NCBI GenBank assembly: GCA_029983505.1
Contig: JASBZK010000013.1
Location: 1 to 50,774 of the forward strand
Length of the DNA stretch: 50,774 bases
From: Porphyromonas sp.
Lineage (GTDB): Bacteria; Bacteroidota; Bacteroidia; Bacteroidales; Porphyromonadaceae
Direction: 5' to 3'
Shown here: positions 26,379 through 34,217 of the stretch, in pieces
Layout: the number at the start of each line of letters is the position of its first letter
Numbering within the stretch: the stretch's first letter is position 1
Translations under genes and position numbers: made by a program
Notes under the pieces: generated by a model
The model's database searches: none
What the model saw: only the letters and a program-made list of their open reading frames with translations
What the model was told of the DNA's origin: nothing

Positions 26379-27464
26379 ATGAAAAGATACAGCATATTAC
26401 TTGCCGCTTCCCTCCTTGCACTACTATGGGTTCATCCCGCGACGGGGCAGGTGCGGACGGAGCGTTTCGACATCTCCGCCATGGCGGACAATACGGTCAC
26501 CTACACCCTGCCCGAGACGGCACTCTACGCAGTCTTCGGGGTCGAAGAGCGCCACGAAGAGCCGGGCGAATTCGCGCTCTACGCGATGCGTTACCTCGGG
26601 GTAAAGGATGCCGTGATGAAAGAGAAGCATACTTTTGTCCTAAGGGACATTACGGCCGGGACTTACGGCGTGCCGAGCGACACGCTGAAGTTCTCCACCC
26701 GTTTCTCCAGACGCAACACCGGCACGAACGTCACCCTCTCCCCGGACGGCATCCTTTTGGGTGTCAATGCCCCCTCTGCCTCCCTTCCCCCACTTCCCGA
26801 AAGCAAAATCTCCAAGCTGCCCGCCGATGGCGCTTTTGAAGCGCTCATCGGGATGCCCCGAGAGTACGTACAGGCAACCACCGTGGCCAAAAAAGCCCAG
26901 ATAGCGGCAGACGAGATTTTCCGCCTCCGTGACAGTCGCACGGCAGTCATCAGCGGTCAGAGCGAGCAGCCGTTTGTGGACGGCGAAGCGATGAAAGTGG
27001 CCGTCTCCGGCCTCGATAAAGCCGAGTGCGCGCTTACGGAGCGGTTCACGGGCTCCATACGCACGGCAGAGCAAACATTCGTCCTAAAGGGCATCCCTCT
27101 CGCCGAGGGCGAAGAGGTCATCGCGCGTTTTTCGGAGCAGTACGGACTTTTGGACAAAGACGATCTGCGCGGCTCACCTGTGTATCTGACCGTGAAAGTG
27201 ACCGAGCAGTCCCCCGTCCTCGACGAGAGAGACCGCCGCAAAAAGGAAAGGCAGCTCAGCCGCGGCATCGTCTATACCATGCCGGGACGCGTGTCCGTGG
27301 AGATCTCCTATGAGGGCAAGATCCTCTTCAGAAGCGATTACCCTGCGGCCCAGTACGGACACCAAGAGGCTCTCGAAGAGGTCCTCTTCACCGACAGGGA
27401 CAAGATGACGGAGATCATCCTTGATCCCGCTACAGGCGGTATCTTGAAGGTAGACACGCTTTAA
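26379..27464 (+). CDS. Exported DUF4831 family protein
   Basis: A 361-residue protein with a signal peptide (residues 1-23, ending ATGQ). The mature N-terminus (TERFDISAMADNTVTYTLPETALYAVFGVE), the central RLRDSRTAVISGQSEQPFVDGEAMKVAV and the C-terminal RGIVYTMPGRVSVEISYEG match DUF4831, a Bacteroidales family of unknown function. It is probably periplasmic or surface-associated. It lies only 18 bp upstream of bioB, so it should share the bio transcript; whether this reflects a functional link is unknown. Confidence 0.85.
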   Translation: MKRYSILLAASLLALLWVHPATGQVRTERFDISAMADNTVTYTLPETALYAVFGVEERHEEPGEFALYAMRYLGVKDAVMKEKHTFVLRDITAGTYGVPSDTLKFSTRFSRRNTGTNVTLSPDGILLGVNAPSASLPPLPESKISKLPADGAFEALIGMPREYVQATTVAKKAQIAADEIFRLRDSRTAVISGQSEQPFVDGEAMKVAVSGLDKAECALTERFTGSIRTAEQTFVLKGIPLAEGEEVIARFSEQYGLLDKDDLRGSPVYLTVKVTEQSPVLDERDRRKKERQLSRGIVYTMPGRVSVEISYEGKILFRSDYPAAQYGHQEALEEVLFTDRDKMTEIILDPATGGILKVDTL

Positions 27465-27482
27465 CCTGATTTTTCGGAACAA

Positions 27483-28466
27483 ATGAACCAATTAGCAGAC
27501 AAGATAATAGGAGGGTATCGGTTTAAGGACGTGGACGAACTCCTCGCCGCAGCCGAAAATACGCCCCGGGAAGAACTTTACGAGGCCTGCCACGAGATCA
27601 CGCGGAAAGTAATGGGCGATGGGTTTGACACCTGCTCCATCATCAACGTGAAGAGTGGCAATTGCCCCGAGGACTGCGCGTGGTGTACACAAAGTGCCCA
27701 TTACCGCACGGACTCCGAAGTGCACGGCGTACTGCCCGTGGACAGAGTGCGTGACCAAGCCCTCTTTAACGAGAGCCAGGGTATCGGACGTTTCTCGCTC
27801 GTAGCCAGTGGCAAACGCCCCAATAGCAGAGAAAATGCCGTGTACGGGGAGATGTTTGACGCCATAAGGGAGCGAGGCGGGCAGATCAACCTCTGTGCTT
27901 CGCTCGGCTTGGCCACGAGAGAGCAGCTTCAGGCACTCAAAGACGCGGGATGTACTACCTACCACTGCAATATGGAGAGTGCACCGTCCTATTTTCCTAC
28001 TTTGGTCAGCACCCACACCCAGGAACAAAAGGAAGAGACTCTCCGCAACGCCCGTGCCGTAGGAATGCGCGCCTGCAGCGGCGGTATCATCGGTATGGGA
28101 GAGACCCGGAGGCAGAGGGCAGAATTCGCGCTTTACCTCGCTTCTCTCGGCATCGGAAGCATACCCATCAATTTCCTTCACCCGATGGCAGGCACACCGC
28201 TTGGTGGCCGAAAGCCACTTGATGACGACGAACTGCTTCTCTCCATCTGCCTCTTCCGTCTCGCCAACCCCGAGGCCTATCTCCGCTTCAGCGGCGGACG
28301 GGCACTCTATGGCGAAGAGACCCAGCGAAAAGCACTCTACATAGGCATCAACGCCGCCATCACGGGCGACCTTTTGACCACAAAAGCTTCGGTGACGGAG
28401 AGCGATATGCGTCTCTTCGCGGAAGCAGGCTATGATGCGGGAAAGGAGACGACGTGGACGGAATGA
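27483..28466 (+). CDS. bioB: Biotin synthase
   Basis: A 327-residue radical SAM enzyme that inserts sulfur into dethiobiotin. The radical SAM cysteines are Cys61, Cys65 and Cys68 in SGNCPEDCAWCTQSAHY. NLCASLGL, TYHCNMESAP and FLHPMAGTPL are standard BioB motifs. The length is normal. Its stop overlaps the bioA ATG by 3 bp (ATGA). Confidence 0.95.
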   Translation: MNQLADKIIGGYRFKDVDELLAAAENTPREELYEACHEITRKVMGDGFDTCSIINVKSGNCPEDCAWCTQSAHYRTDSEVHGVLPVDRVRDQALFNESQGIGRFSLVASGKRPNSRENAVYGEMFDAIRERGGQINLCASLGLATREQLQALKDAGCTTYHCNMESAPSYFPTLVSTHTQEQKEETLRNARAVGMRACSGGIIGMGETRRQRAEFALYLASLGIGSIPINFLHPMAGTPLGGRKPLDDDELLLSICLFRLANPEAYLRFSGGRALYGEETQRKALYIGINAAITGDLLTTKASVTESDMRLFAEAGYDAGKETTWTE

Positions 28467-29755
28467 CTACGGACGAACTCCTTAAGTGGGACCGCGACCA
28501 CCTCTGGCACCCCTACACCTCCACCATTGACCCGCTCCGCAACTACGCCGTAAAGAGCGCCGAAGGTTGCTACATCACCCTCGAAGACGGCACACGGCTT
28601 CTGGACGGGATGAGCTCTTGGTGGTGCGCCTTCCACGGGTACAATAACCCCGTCCTCACCCGTGCGCTCCGGGAGCAGGCGGGTGTCCTCTCACACGTGA
28701 TGTTCGGAGGGTTTACGCACCGCCCCGCTGTCGAGCTCGGTAAGCTCCTCGTGGATGAGATACTCCCCGAGGGCATAGACCAACTTTTTTATTCCGACTC
28801 CGGCTCCGTCTCCGTCGAAGTGGCGCTGAAAATGGCGCTCCAGTACCAGATGTCGCTCGGCGAGAAACAGCGCCTCCACTTCGCGACCATAAGGAGCGGA
28901 TATCACGGCGATACCTGGCAGGCGATGAGTGTCTGCGACCCCGTCACCGGGATGCACAGTCTCTTCGGCTCCGCTTTGCCCGTGCAATACTTCGTCCCCC
29001 AACCGCACTCGCCTTTCCACGGAGCTTGGGATGCGGCAGACCTTGGCCCGATGCGGGCGCTGCTTGAAGAAAAGGGCGAGGAGATCGCCGCCATCATCGT
29101 AGAGCCTATCGTCCAAGGAGCCGGCGGGATGTATTTCTACCGACCAGAGTACCTCGAAGGGCTTCGCAGCCTTGCGGACGAGTACGGGTGTCTCCTCATC
29201 TTCGACGAGATAGCCACGGGATTCGGACGCACGGGTAAGCTCCTTGCGACCTATTACACAAAGATAAAGCCCGACATCATCACGCTCGGCAAAGCGCTTA
29301 CGGGCGGCTATATGACGTTTGCCGTAACCTGCACCACGAAGCGCATCGCAGACATCATCTGCGGAGGTGAGGCCGGGTGCTTTATGCACGGCCCGACGTT
29401 TATGGGAAATGCCCTTGCCGCGGCTGTCTCCATCGCTTCGGTCAAGCTGCTCCTTTCTCAAGACTGGGCGGGACGTGTCTCCCGAATCGAGGAACTCCTC
29501 GGGGAGGGACTGGCGGAAGCTGCCGACCTGAAGACGGTGAAAGAAGTGCGTACGCTCGGCGCCATCGGTGTGGTGGAGATGAAAGACCCCGTCGATATGA
29601 AGGCGCTCATTCCCCGCTTCGTAGAGGAAGGCATCTGGGTACGCCCCTTTGGTCGGCTCGTCTACCTGGAGCCGCAGTTTATGGCGATTAGTGACGAAGA
29701 GGTGCGGACGCTCACCCGCGGTCTCGTCAAGATCCTGAAGGAGGGCGCGAAATGA
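28463..29755 (+). CDS. bioA: Adenosylmethionine-8-amino-7-oxononanoate aminotransferase
   Basis: A PLP-dependent transaminase that makes 7,8-diaminononanoate from KAPA. The ATG at 28463 overlaps the bioB stop (ATGA); a GTG three codons upstream is possible. The N-terminal WDRDHLWHPYTS and GMSSWWCAFHGYNNP are diagnostic of BioA. FDEIATGFGRTGK precedes the PLP lysine in LGKALTGGYM. It overlaps bioF by 4 bp. Confidence 0.95.
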   Translation: MTTDELLKWDRDHLWHPYTSTIDPLRNYAVKSAEGCYITLEDGTRLLDGMSSWWCAFHGYNNPVLTRALREQAGVLSHVMFGGFTHRPAVELGKLLVDEILPEGIDQLFYSDSGSVSVEVALKMALQYQMSLGEKQRLHFATIRSGYHGDTWQAMSVCDPVTGMHSLFGSALPVQYFVPQPHSPFHGAWDAADLGPMRALLEEKGEEIAAIIVEPIVQGAGGMYFYRPEYLEGLRSLADEYGCLLIFDEIATGFGRTGKLLATYYTKIKPDIITLGKALTGGYMTFAVTCTTKRIADIICGGEAGCFMHGPTFMGNALAAAVSIASVKLLLSQDWAGRVSRIEELLGEGLAEAADLKTVKEVRTLGAIGVVEMKDPVDMKALIPRFVEEGIWVRPFGRLVYLEPQFMAISDEEVRTLTRGLVKILKEGAK

Positions 29756-30870
29756 GCCTCTACCGCGAACGCCTCGAGGTTCTCAAAAAAGAGGGAACCT
29801 TTCGGACCCTCCAAGATCTCGAGATCAAAGGGAAATACGTGGAGATAGCCGGGAAAAAGCTCCTCAACCTCTCGAGTAACGACTACCTCGGGCTCCAAGC
29901 GATGCCGGAGCTGAGGCGCGAGTTCCTTGCTTCTCCCCTTTCGGACGTTCCTTTCTCCGCCTCCTCTTCGAGGCTTCTCTCCGGCAACGACCGCGTCTAC
30001 CGCGAGTTTGAGGACTTTTTGACAGAAGTGTACGGCTTCCCCTCTGCGCTCGTCTGGGGTGGCGGCTTTCACGCCAATAGCGGCATTATCCCCGTCCTTG
30101 GGGGCAAGGACACTTTTTTCATCCTTGACCGTCTCGTCCACGCGTCGATCATCGAAGGCATCAAGCTCTCGAAGAGCGGGTTCACGAGATTCGGACACAA
30201 CGACGTCCGGAGCCTCGAAGCACAGCTCAGACGCGCTTCGTCCGAGGGCTATGCGCACATCTGGGTCGTCGTCGAGTCTGTCTATAGTATGGACGGCGAC
30301 ATCGCTCCGCTCGCGGAGATCGTGTCCCTGAAGCAACTCTTCCCCGAGATGCACCTCTACGTCGACGAAGCGCACGGTATGGGCGTCTTCGGCGGAGGAC
30401 TTGGCGTGGCAAAAGAGCTGGGCGTGCTCCCCGGCGTCGATCTCTTGATGGGTACGCTCGGCAAGGGGATTTCTTCGGTGGGTGCTTTCAGTCTCCAAAG
30501 TCCCGAGCTCCGGGATCTCTTCGTCTCCTCGGCCCGGCCTTTCATCTACTCGACGGCGCTGCCGCCTTTCAATGTTGCTTGGAGCCGCTTCGTCTTCGAG
30601 AAAGTCCTCCGTATGGACGAGAGACGGGCTCACCTCCGCCGTCTGATGGTGCTCTTGGATCCCGCACTCGAGTCGCCTATTATGAGTTTCATCATACCCG
30701 ACCGCATCCTTGATGCGGTAAAGGATTTGACGGATGAGGGCTTTTTCGTCCGTCCCATCCGTAAGCCCACCGTCCCCGCGGGTACGGAGCGCCTCCGCCT
30801 CTCCCTCACTGCTGCGATGCAAGAGGACGAAGTCCGGCAACTGAAAGAGGTCTTGGCAAGATGGAAATAA
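29752..30870 (+). CDS. bioF: 8-amino-7-oxononanoate synthase
   Basis: A 372-residue alpha-oxoamine synthase that condenses pimeloyl-ACP with alanine. It has NLSSNDYLGL near residue 40, the substrate-binding VWGGGFHANSG region, VESVYSMDGDIAPL, HGMGVFGG and the PLP lysine in GTLGKGISSVGAF. It is shorter at the C-terminus than many KBL-like paralogues, and its place between bioA and bioG supports the biotin assignment. It overlaps bioG by 10 bp. Confidence 0.92.
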   Translation: MSLYRERLEVLKKEGTFRTLQDLEIKGKYVEIAGKKLLNLSSNDYLGLQAMPELRREFLASPLSDVPFSASSSRLLSGNDRVYREFEDFLTEVYGFPSALVWGGGFHANSGIIPVLGGKDTFFILDRLVHASIIEGIKLSKSGFTRFGHNDVRSLEAQLRRASSEGYAHIWVVVESVYSMDGDIAPLAEIVSLKQLFPEMHLYVDEAHGMGVFGGGLGVAKELGVLPGVDLLMGTLGKGISSVGAFSLQSPELRDLFVSSARPFIYSTALPPFNVAWSRFVFEKVLRMDERRAHLRRLMVLLDPALESPIMSFIIPDRILDAVKDLTDEGFFVRPIRKPTVPAGTERLRLSLTAAMQEDEVRQLKEVLARWK

Positions 30871-31550
30871 CCTTCCAAGTCCGAAACAAAGGCAACCGCA
30901 CCCTCCTCCTCTACTTCTCGGGGTGGGGTACCACGCCCGAAGCCGTCTCCCGTCTCTCGCTCCCCGAGGGCTGGGATTACTGCGCTTTCCATGACTACCG
31001 GGTTCTGCCCTCGGTGTTGCCCGACTTCTCCGCCTATGAGTGCGTCTACCTCCTTGCCTGGAGTATGGGCGTCTGGGCTGCGGATAGGCTGTCGGAAAAG
31101 CTTCCTCCGCTCTCCCGGGCTGTGGCCGTGAACGGTACCCCGCTCCCTATGCACGACCTTTACGGCATCCCTATACCGGTCTTCGAAGGCACTCTGAGGG
31201 GACTTGATGAAGTCTCGAGGGAGAAGTTTGACCGCCGTATGGTCGGGGGTAAAAAGCTCCTTGACGTCTACAAGACTTTCCACGCCCGCTCCACGGAAGA
31301 CCTTAAGGGTGAGCTTCTCGGTGTCTACAACTGCGTGAAAGACTCTGCGGCCGGCTGCATCGTCCGTCCGCGTCTTCCCTGGTCCCGGGCTTTCGTCTCG
31401 GAGAGGGATCTCATTATCCCGCCCGCCAACCAAACGGCCTATTGGTCGGAAGCGGGCGTCCCCGTCACCCTGCTTGAGGGCGAAGGACACTACCCGTTTC
31501 TCTCCTTCGCTTCGTGGGGCGATTTTTTTCCTCTGACTACGGATGATTGA
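30861..31550 (+). CDS. bioG: Pimeloyl-ACP methyl ester esterase BioG (DUF452)
   Basis: A 229-residue alpha/beta hydrolase of the DUF452/BioG family, which releases pimeloyl-ACP from its methyl ester and so replaces BioH. The catalytic triad is visible as Ser68 (AWSMG), Asp183 (SERDLIIPP) and His210 (GEGHYPF). The N-terminal LLLYFSGWGTTP is typical. It overlaps bioF by 10 bp and bioC by 8 bp. Confidence 0.9.
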   Translation: MEITFQVRNKGNRTLLLYFSGWGTTPEAVSRLSLPEGWDYCAFHDYRVLPSVLPDFSAYECVYLLAWSMGVWAADRLSEKLPPLSRAVAVNGTPLPMHDLYGIPIPVFEGTLRGLDEVSREKFDRRMVGGKKLLDVYKTFHARSTEDLKGELLGVYNCVKDSAAGCIVRPRLPWSRAFVSERDLIIPPANQTAYWSEAGVPVTLLEGEGHYPFLSFASWGDFFPLTTDD

Positions 31551-32310
31551 TAAGGCGCTCATCCGTTCCCGCTTCGGTAGGGCTTGGTCAAGCTATGACA
31601 GCGAGGCTCTTTTCCAAAAAGAGATGGCCGGGCGTCTCATCGCCCTCTATCGTGATGTCTCCGGTGAGCCGGAAGAGGTGCTGGAGCTGGGTTGCGGCAC
31701 GGGGCTTTTGAGCGAAAAGCTCCTCTCAAAACTCCCCTCGGGCAGCCGCTTTACGTTCAACGACCTATCCCCTGAAGTCCTGCCCTATCTCGGTGAAAAG
31801 ACCGGCACGGGGCACCGGCTCCTCATCGGTGACGCAGAGACGATGGAGTGGGGCGGGTTCTATACTTTGATTGCCTCCAATGCCTCCATTCAGTGGTGGC
31901 GGGATCCGGTCGCTTTCTTCCGAAAATCCGCAGAGCACCTCGAGCGGGGGAGGGGGCAGATCCTGCTGGGGACGTTCCTCCCCGACAACTTTCACGAGCT
32001 GACGGCTGTTACCGGCAAAGCCCTCAGCTATCCCACGGAGGCGGAGATTAGGGAAGCCCTCTCCCAAGGGGGCTTTACCGATGTCCGTATGGAGGAGATG
32101 AGGGATACCTTCTCGTTTCCCGACATTACGGGGCTGCTCCGCCACATTCGGAAGACCGGTACCGGCGGGCTTCCCGCAGATCAAAAAGGCATCTGGACGC
32201 CTGCCCGTCTCGCGCGTATGGAAGAGGATTTGCGCCACTCGGGCGGTCTCTCTCCCGGGGTGCCTCTCTCCCTCACTTATTCCGCCCTTCTCCTTTCTGC
32301 AAAGCGATAG
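31543..32310 (+). CDS. bioC: Malonyl-ACP O-methyltransferase
   Basis: A 255-residue SAM-dependent methyltransferase that caps malonyl-ACP to start pimelate synthesis. It has the BioC-type N-terminus (FGRAWSSYDSEALFQKEMAGRL), SAM motif I VLELGCGTGLL (about 46-56) and SNASIQWWRDP. It is the last bio gene here. The following 32311-32495 has no bioD or other gene. Confidence 0.92.
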   Translation: MIDKALIRSRFGRAWSSYDSEALFQKEMAGRLIALYRDVSGEPEEVLELGCGTGLLSEKLLSKLPSGSRFTFNDLSPEVLPYLGEKTGTGHRLLIGDAETMEWGGFYTLIASNASIQWWRDPVAFFRKSAEHLERGRGQILLGTFLPDNFHELTAVTGKALSYPTEAEIREALSQGGFTDVRMEEMRDTFSFPDITGLLRHIRKTGTGGLPADQKGIWTPARLARMEEDLRHSGGLSPGVPLSLTYSALLLSAKR

Positions 32311-32431
32311 AGCCGGTTCTGTCACGGGTCATCGGCGATTTTCTCCCCCAAAAATCCTTTACGGCTCCTTAGGATGCCGAATAGATATGGGTACGCTCTG
32401 CCCTTCTCCAATACAGACGTCCGCATACGAA

Positions 32432-32470
32432 CGAATAAGGGCTTGCGGATTTTCTGCAAGTCCTTATTCG
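32432..32470. terminator. Hairpin between bioC and tRNA-Asn
   Basis: Arms 32432-32446 and 32456-32470 (15 bp, one G-T mismatch, 9-nt loop) form a strong stem between the convergent bioC and tRNA-Asn transcription units. A bidirectional terminator is inferred; neither side shows a long U-tract. Confidence 0.5.
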
Positions 32471-32495
32471 CTTTGTGCTTGATGCGTGATGCCTG

Positions 32496-32569
32496 CTCTT
32501 CGTCTTGGACTTGAACCAAGGACCCTCTGATTAACAGTCAGATGCTCTAACCAACTGAGCTAACGAAGA
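32496..32569 (-). tRNA. tRNA-Asn (GTT)
   Basis: The minus strand folds as a standard tRNA: acceptor stem TCTTCGT/ACGAAGA (32563-32569 with 32497-32503), D-arm TAGCTCAGTTGGTTAGAGC, anticodon loop CTGTTAA with anticodon GTT, and T-loop GGTTCAAGTCC. The discriminator is G, as expected for Asn. The CCA end is not encoded. Confidence 0.95.
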
Positions 32570-32624
32570 ATGTTTGCCCCCTCTTTGGGTGTCTCTGCAA
32601 CCTCTTTACTGTTGTTTGACTTCG

Positions 32625-32655
32625 CAAAGATACCAACTTTTCCGAAACTGCCAAA
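32625..32655 (-). promoter_or_regulatory. Promoter of tRNA-Asn
   Basis: On the minus strand TTTG (32655-32652), 19 nt, then TATCTTTG (32632-32625) is a perfect Bacteroidota promoter. The leader to the tRNA would be about 50 nt. Confidence 0.75.
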
Positions 32656-32773
32656 TTTTTCTGACCGAAATGAAGCTTTTTTTGCGTCTGTGGGCTGATT
32701 TCCCCTTCTTCGGAGACCTGTCTCGAGTCCTTTGCATGGAGATCCCGGGGTACTAAAAACTCCGTTATTGGGG

Positions 32774-32902
32774 GAGATTCTTGCAGGCTTCTTCAGATGC
32801 AATGCGCTAAGGATAAGGTTGAAAGGAGTGCCCTCCGGTTCTCTTAGCTATGTCCCGAATCCCGAATGCGATGCAGCCGGCGAGGTGCTATGCAAAGGTC
32901 TT
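32774..32902. mobile_element. MITE-like element, copy 3
   Basis: A 129-bp segment resembles copy 2 along its length. Its right end, read on the minus strand as AAGACCTTTGCATAGCACCT, matches the left end of copy 2; its left end (GAGATTCTTGCAG) matches copy 2's other end. The right end runs to the stop codon (TAA, 32901-32903) of the DUF4834 gene. The interval 32570-32900 holds no gene. Confidence 0.55.
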
Positions 32903-33173
32903 ATTTTACCTCTTCGTAGTCGACATATTCGCCACCCTCGAGATCCATATTGGTCTCGTGGATGAGGTCGACGGACGATTGCTCTTCGGCTGTGTCCTTT
33001 GGCGCACCGGAGTCTTCGCGGTCTTTTCTGCCACTGTCGGCACCATCTCCGGGGCGGTGCCGACCCGCGTCAAACATCTGCCGGTACACCTTGATGACCG
33101 GACTGAAGAATCTGTAGAGCCCCCACAGCAGGAGTACTATAAAGATAAGTATGATAAGGAATATCTGTCCCAT
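32901..33173 (-). CDS. DUF4834 family small membrane protein
   Basis: A 90-residue protein with one N-terminal transmembrane helix (MGQIFLIILIFIVLLLWGLYR), a short basic stretch (FFSPVIKVYRQMFDAGRHRPG) and a charged, acidic cytoplasmic tail. This layout fits DUF4834, a Bacteroidales family of unknown function. A minus-strand -7 box (TACATTTG, 33213-33220) lies 39 bp before the ATG. The stop codon coincides with the end of MITE copy 3, which could have altered the C-terminus. Confidence 0.75.
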   Translation of the reverse strand: MGQIFLIILIFIVLLLWGLYRFFSPVIKVYRQMFDAGRHRPGDGADSGRKDREDSGAPKDTAEEQSSVDLIHETNMDLEGGEYVDYEEVK

Positions 33174-33212
33174 TAAAGTCTGATAGCGTCCATTTTATCG
33201 TGGAGCGTCCCA

Positions 33213-33220
33213 CAAATGTA
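33213..33220 (-). promoter_or_regulatory. -7 box of the DUF4834 gene
   Basis: Minus-strand TACATTTG matches TAnnTTTG, 39 bp upstream of the start codon. Confidence 0.5.
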
Positions 33221-33301
33221 GCCATTTTACCGAAGAGTATTGGCAGTTGGCAGGAAGGATTAGAAGGTAGCTTCAATGCCTGACTCTTTATTTCGGAAAA
33301 A

Positions 33302-33385
33302 AAGATACGTACCAAGAAGGTAGTCTCGGTCTGTGTCTTTTTCGTTTGTCCTACGTACCGAAGTAATCGCCTCGTTACGTACCAA
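33302..33385. repeat. 46-bp-period palindrome array F (two units)
   Basis: Units 33302-33339 (AAGATACGTACC at the left end, GGTCTGTGTCTT at the right) and 33348-33385 (ACGTACCG, then GTTACGTACC), with an 8-nt spacer. It lies between the divergent DUF4834 and heme-operon promoters. The rest of 33174-33584 has no gene. Confidence 0.75.
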
Positions 33386-33501
33386 GATCAGGACTCGATT
33401 AAAGCACCCTTTGTCTGCTACAGATGCCCCCTTCTCATTACTTTTGGGGAAAGATCTTTTTCCCGACCCGGAATGGGACGTTTATTTCACCTAATTTCGC
33501 T

Positions 33502-33533
33502 ATTGACGCGCATTTGTATTCCGTCTACCTTTG
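33502..33533 (+). promoter_or_regulatory. Promoter of the heme-uptake operon
   Basis: ATTG at 33502-33505, 20 nt, then TACCTTTG at 33526-33533 fit the Bacteroidota consensus with one mismatch in the -33. The ATG at 33585 follows 51 bp later. No obvious Fur-type palindrome was recognised. Confidence 0.55.
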
Positions 33534-33584
33534 CAATAGTGAAACAATTACGTATATAACGCTCATCAAAAAACAAACGAATCG

Positions 33585-34217
33585 ATGAAACTTAAAACAA
33601 TCCTCTCGCTCTCCTTGGCGACGCTCATCCTCGGTGGCCTCGCTTCTTGCACCAAACCGTCCGGTCCTATGACGCAGACCGAAAAAATCGAAAGTGCCAA
33701 GACGTTCCTCACGGGAAAAGTGGTGCTGAGTGCGCACGCCTTTATGAGCGAAAAGAACCTCACCGGCCTGGAAACCGGCGCTCCCATGATGTACAATTTC
33801 GAGTGGAAAGCCGACAACACCCTTCTCCTCAAGCTCGACGGTTTCTCTGTGGGGAAGATGCCACTCAAGCTCTTTTTCAATGCGGATCTCAAGCCGGTAC
33901 CCGAAAACCAGTGGGAAAAGACAGAGATGCCCGGAGATGGCTGGATCAAACTCTACGGCGACAACGGCGTTACTTCTCTCTCTCCAATCAGTCCCAATAT
34001 GCCAAAGATGCCGGGTGGGACAGGTGGCAAAGTCACGATGTTTGTCAACGCAGAGACGCACGAGATCCAGTTCAATCTGGACTTTAACTTGATGAGTGTC
34101 AAGTCTGAGGTTTTCCGCCAGAAGGTAGATCCTGAGCGCGTCAAAAACTTTGAAGCCGAAAAGAAAAAATTCGAGGAAGATTACGCGGCTTGGAAGAAAG
34201 CCCAAGGTCGTCCATGA
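33585..34217 (+). CDS. DUF4903-like lipoprotein, first gene of the heme operon
   Basis: A 210-residue lipoprotein with lipobox LASC (Cys22). The mature part is a beta-rich domain (YNFEWKADNTLLLKLDGFSVGKMPLKLFF) and a C-terminal charged helix rich in Lys and Glu (about 180-210). It resembles Bacteroidales DUF4903 proteins as I know them; the function is not established. Its stop overlaps the receptor ATG (ATGA), which makes it a likely accessory lipoprotein of the receptor. Confidence 0.7.
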   Translation: MKLKTILSLSLATLILGGLASCTKPSGPMTQTEKIESAKTFLTGKVVLSAHAFMSEKNLTGLETGAPMMYNFEWKADNTLLLKLDGFSVGKMPLKLFFNADLKPVPENQWEKTEMPGDGWIKLYGDNGVTSLSPISPNMPKMPGGTGGKVTMFVNAETHEIQFNLDFNLMSVKSEVFRQKVDPERVKNFEAEKKKFEEDYAAWKKAQGRP

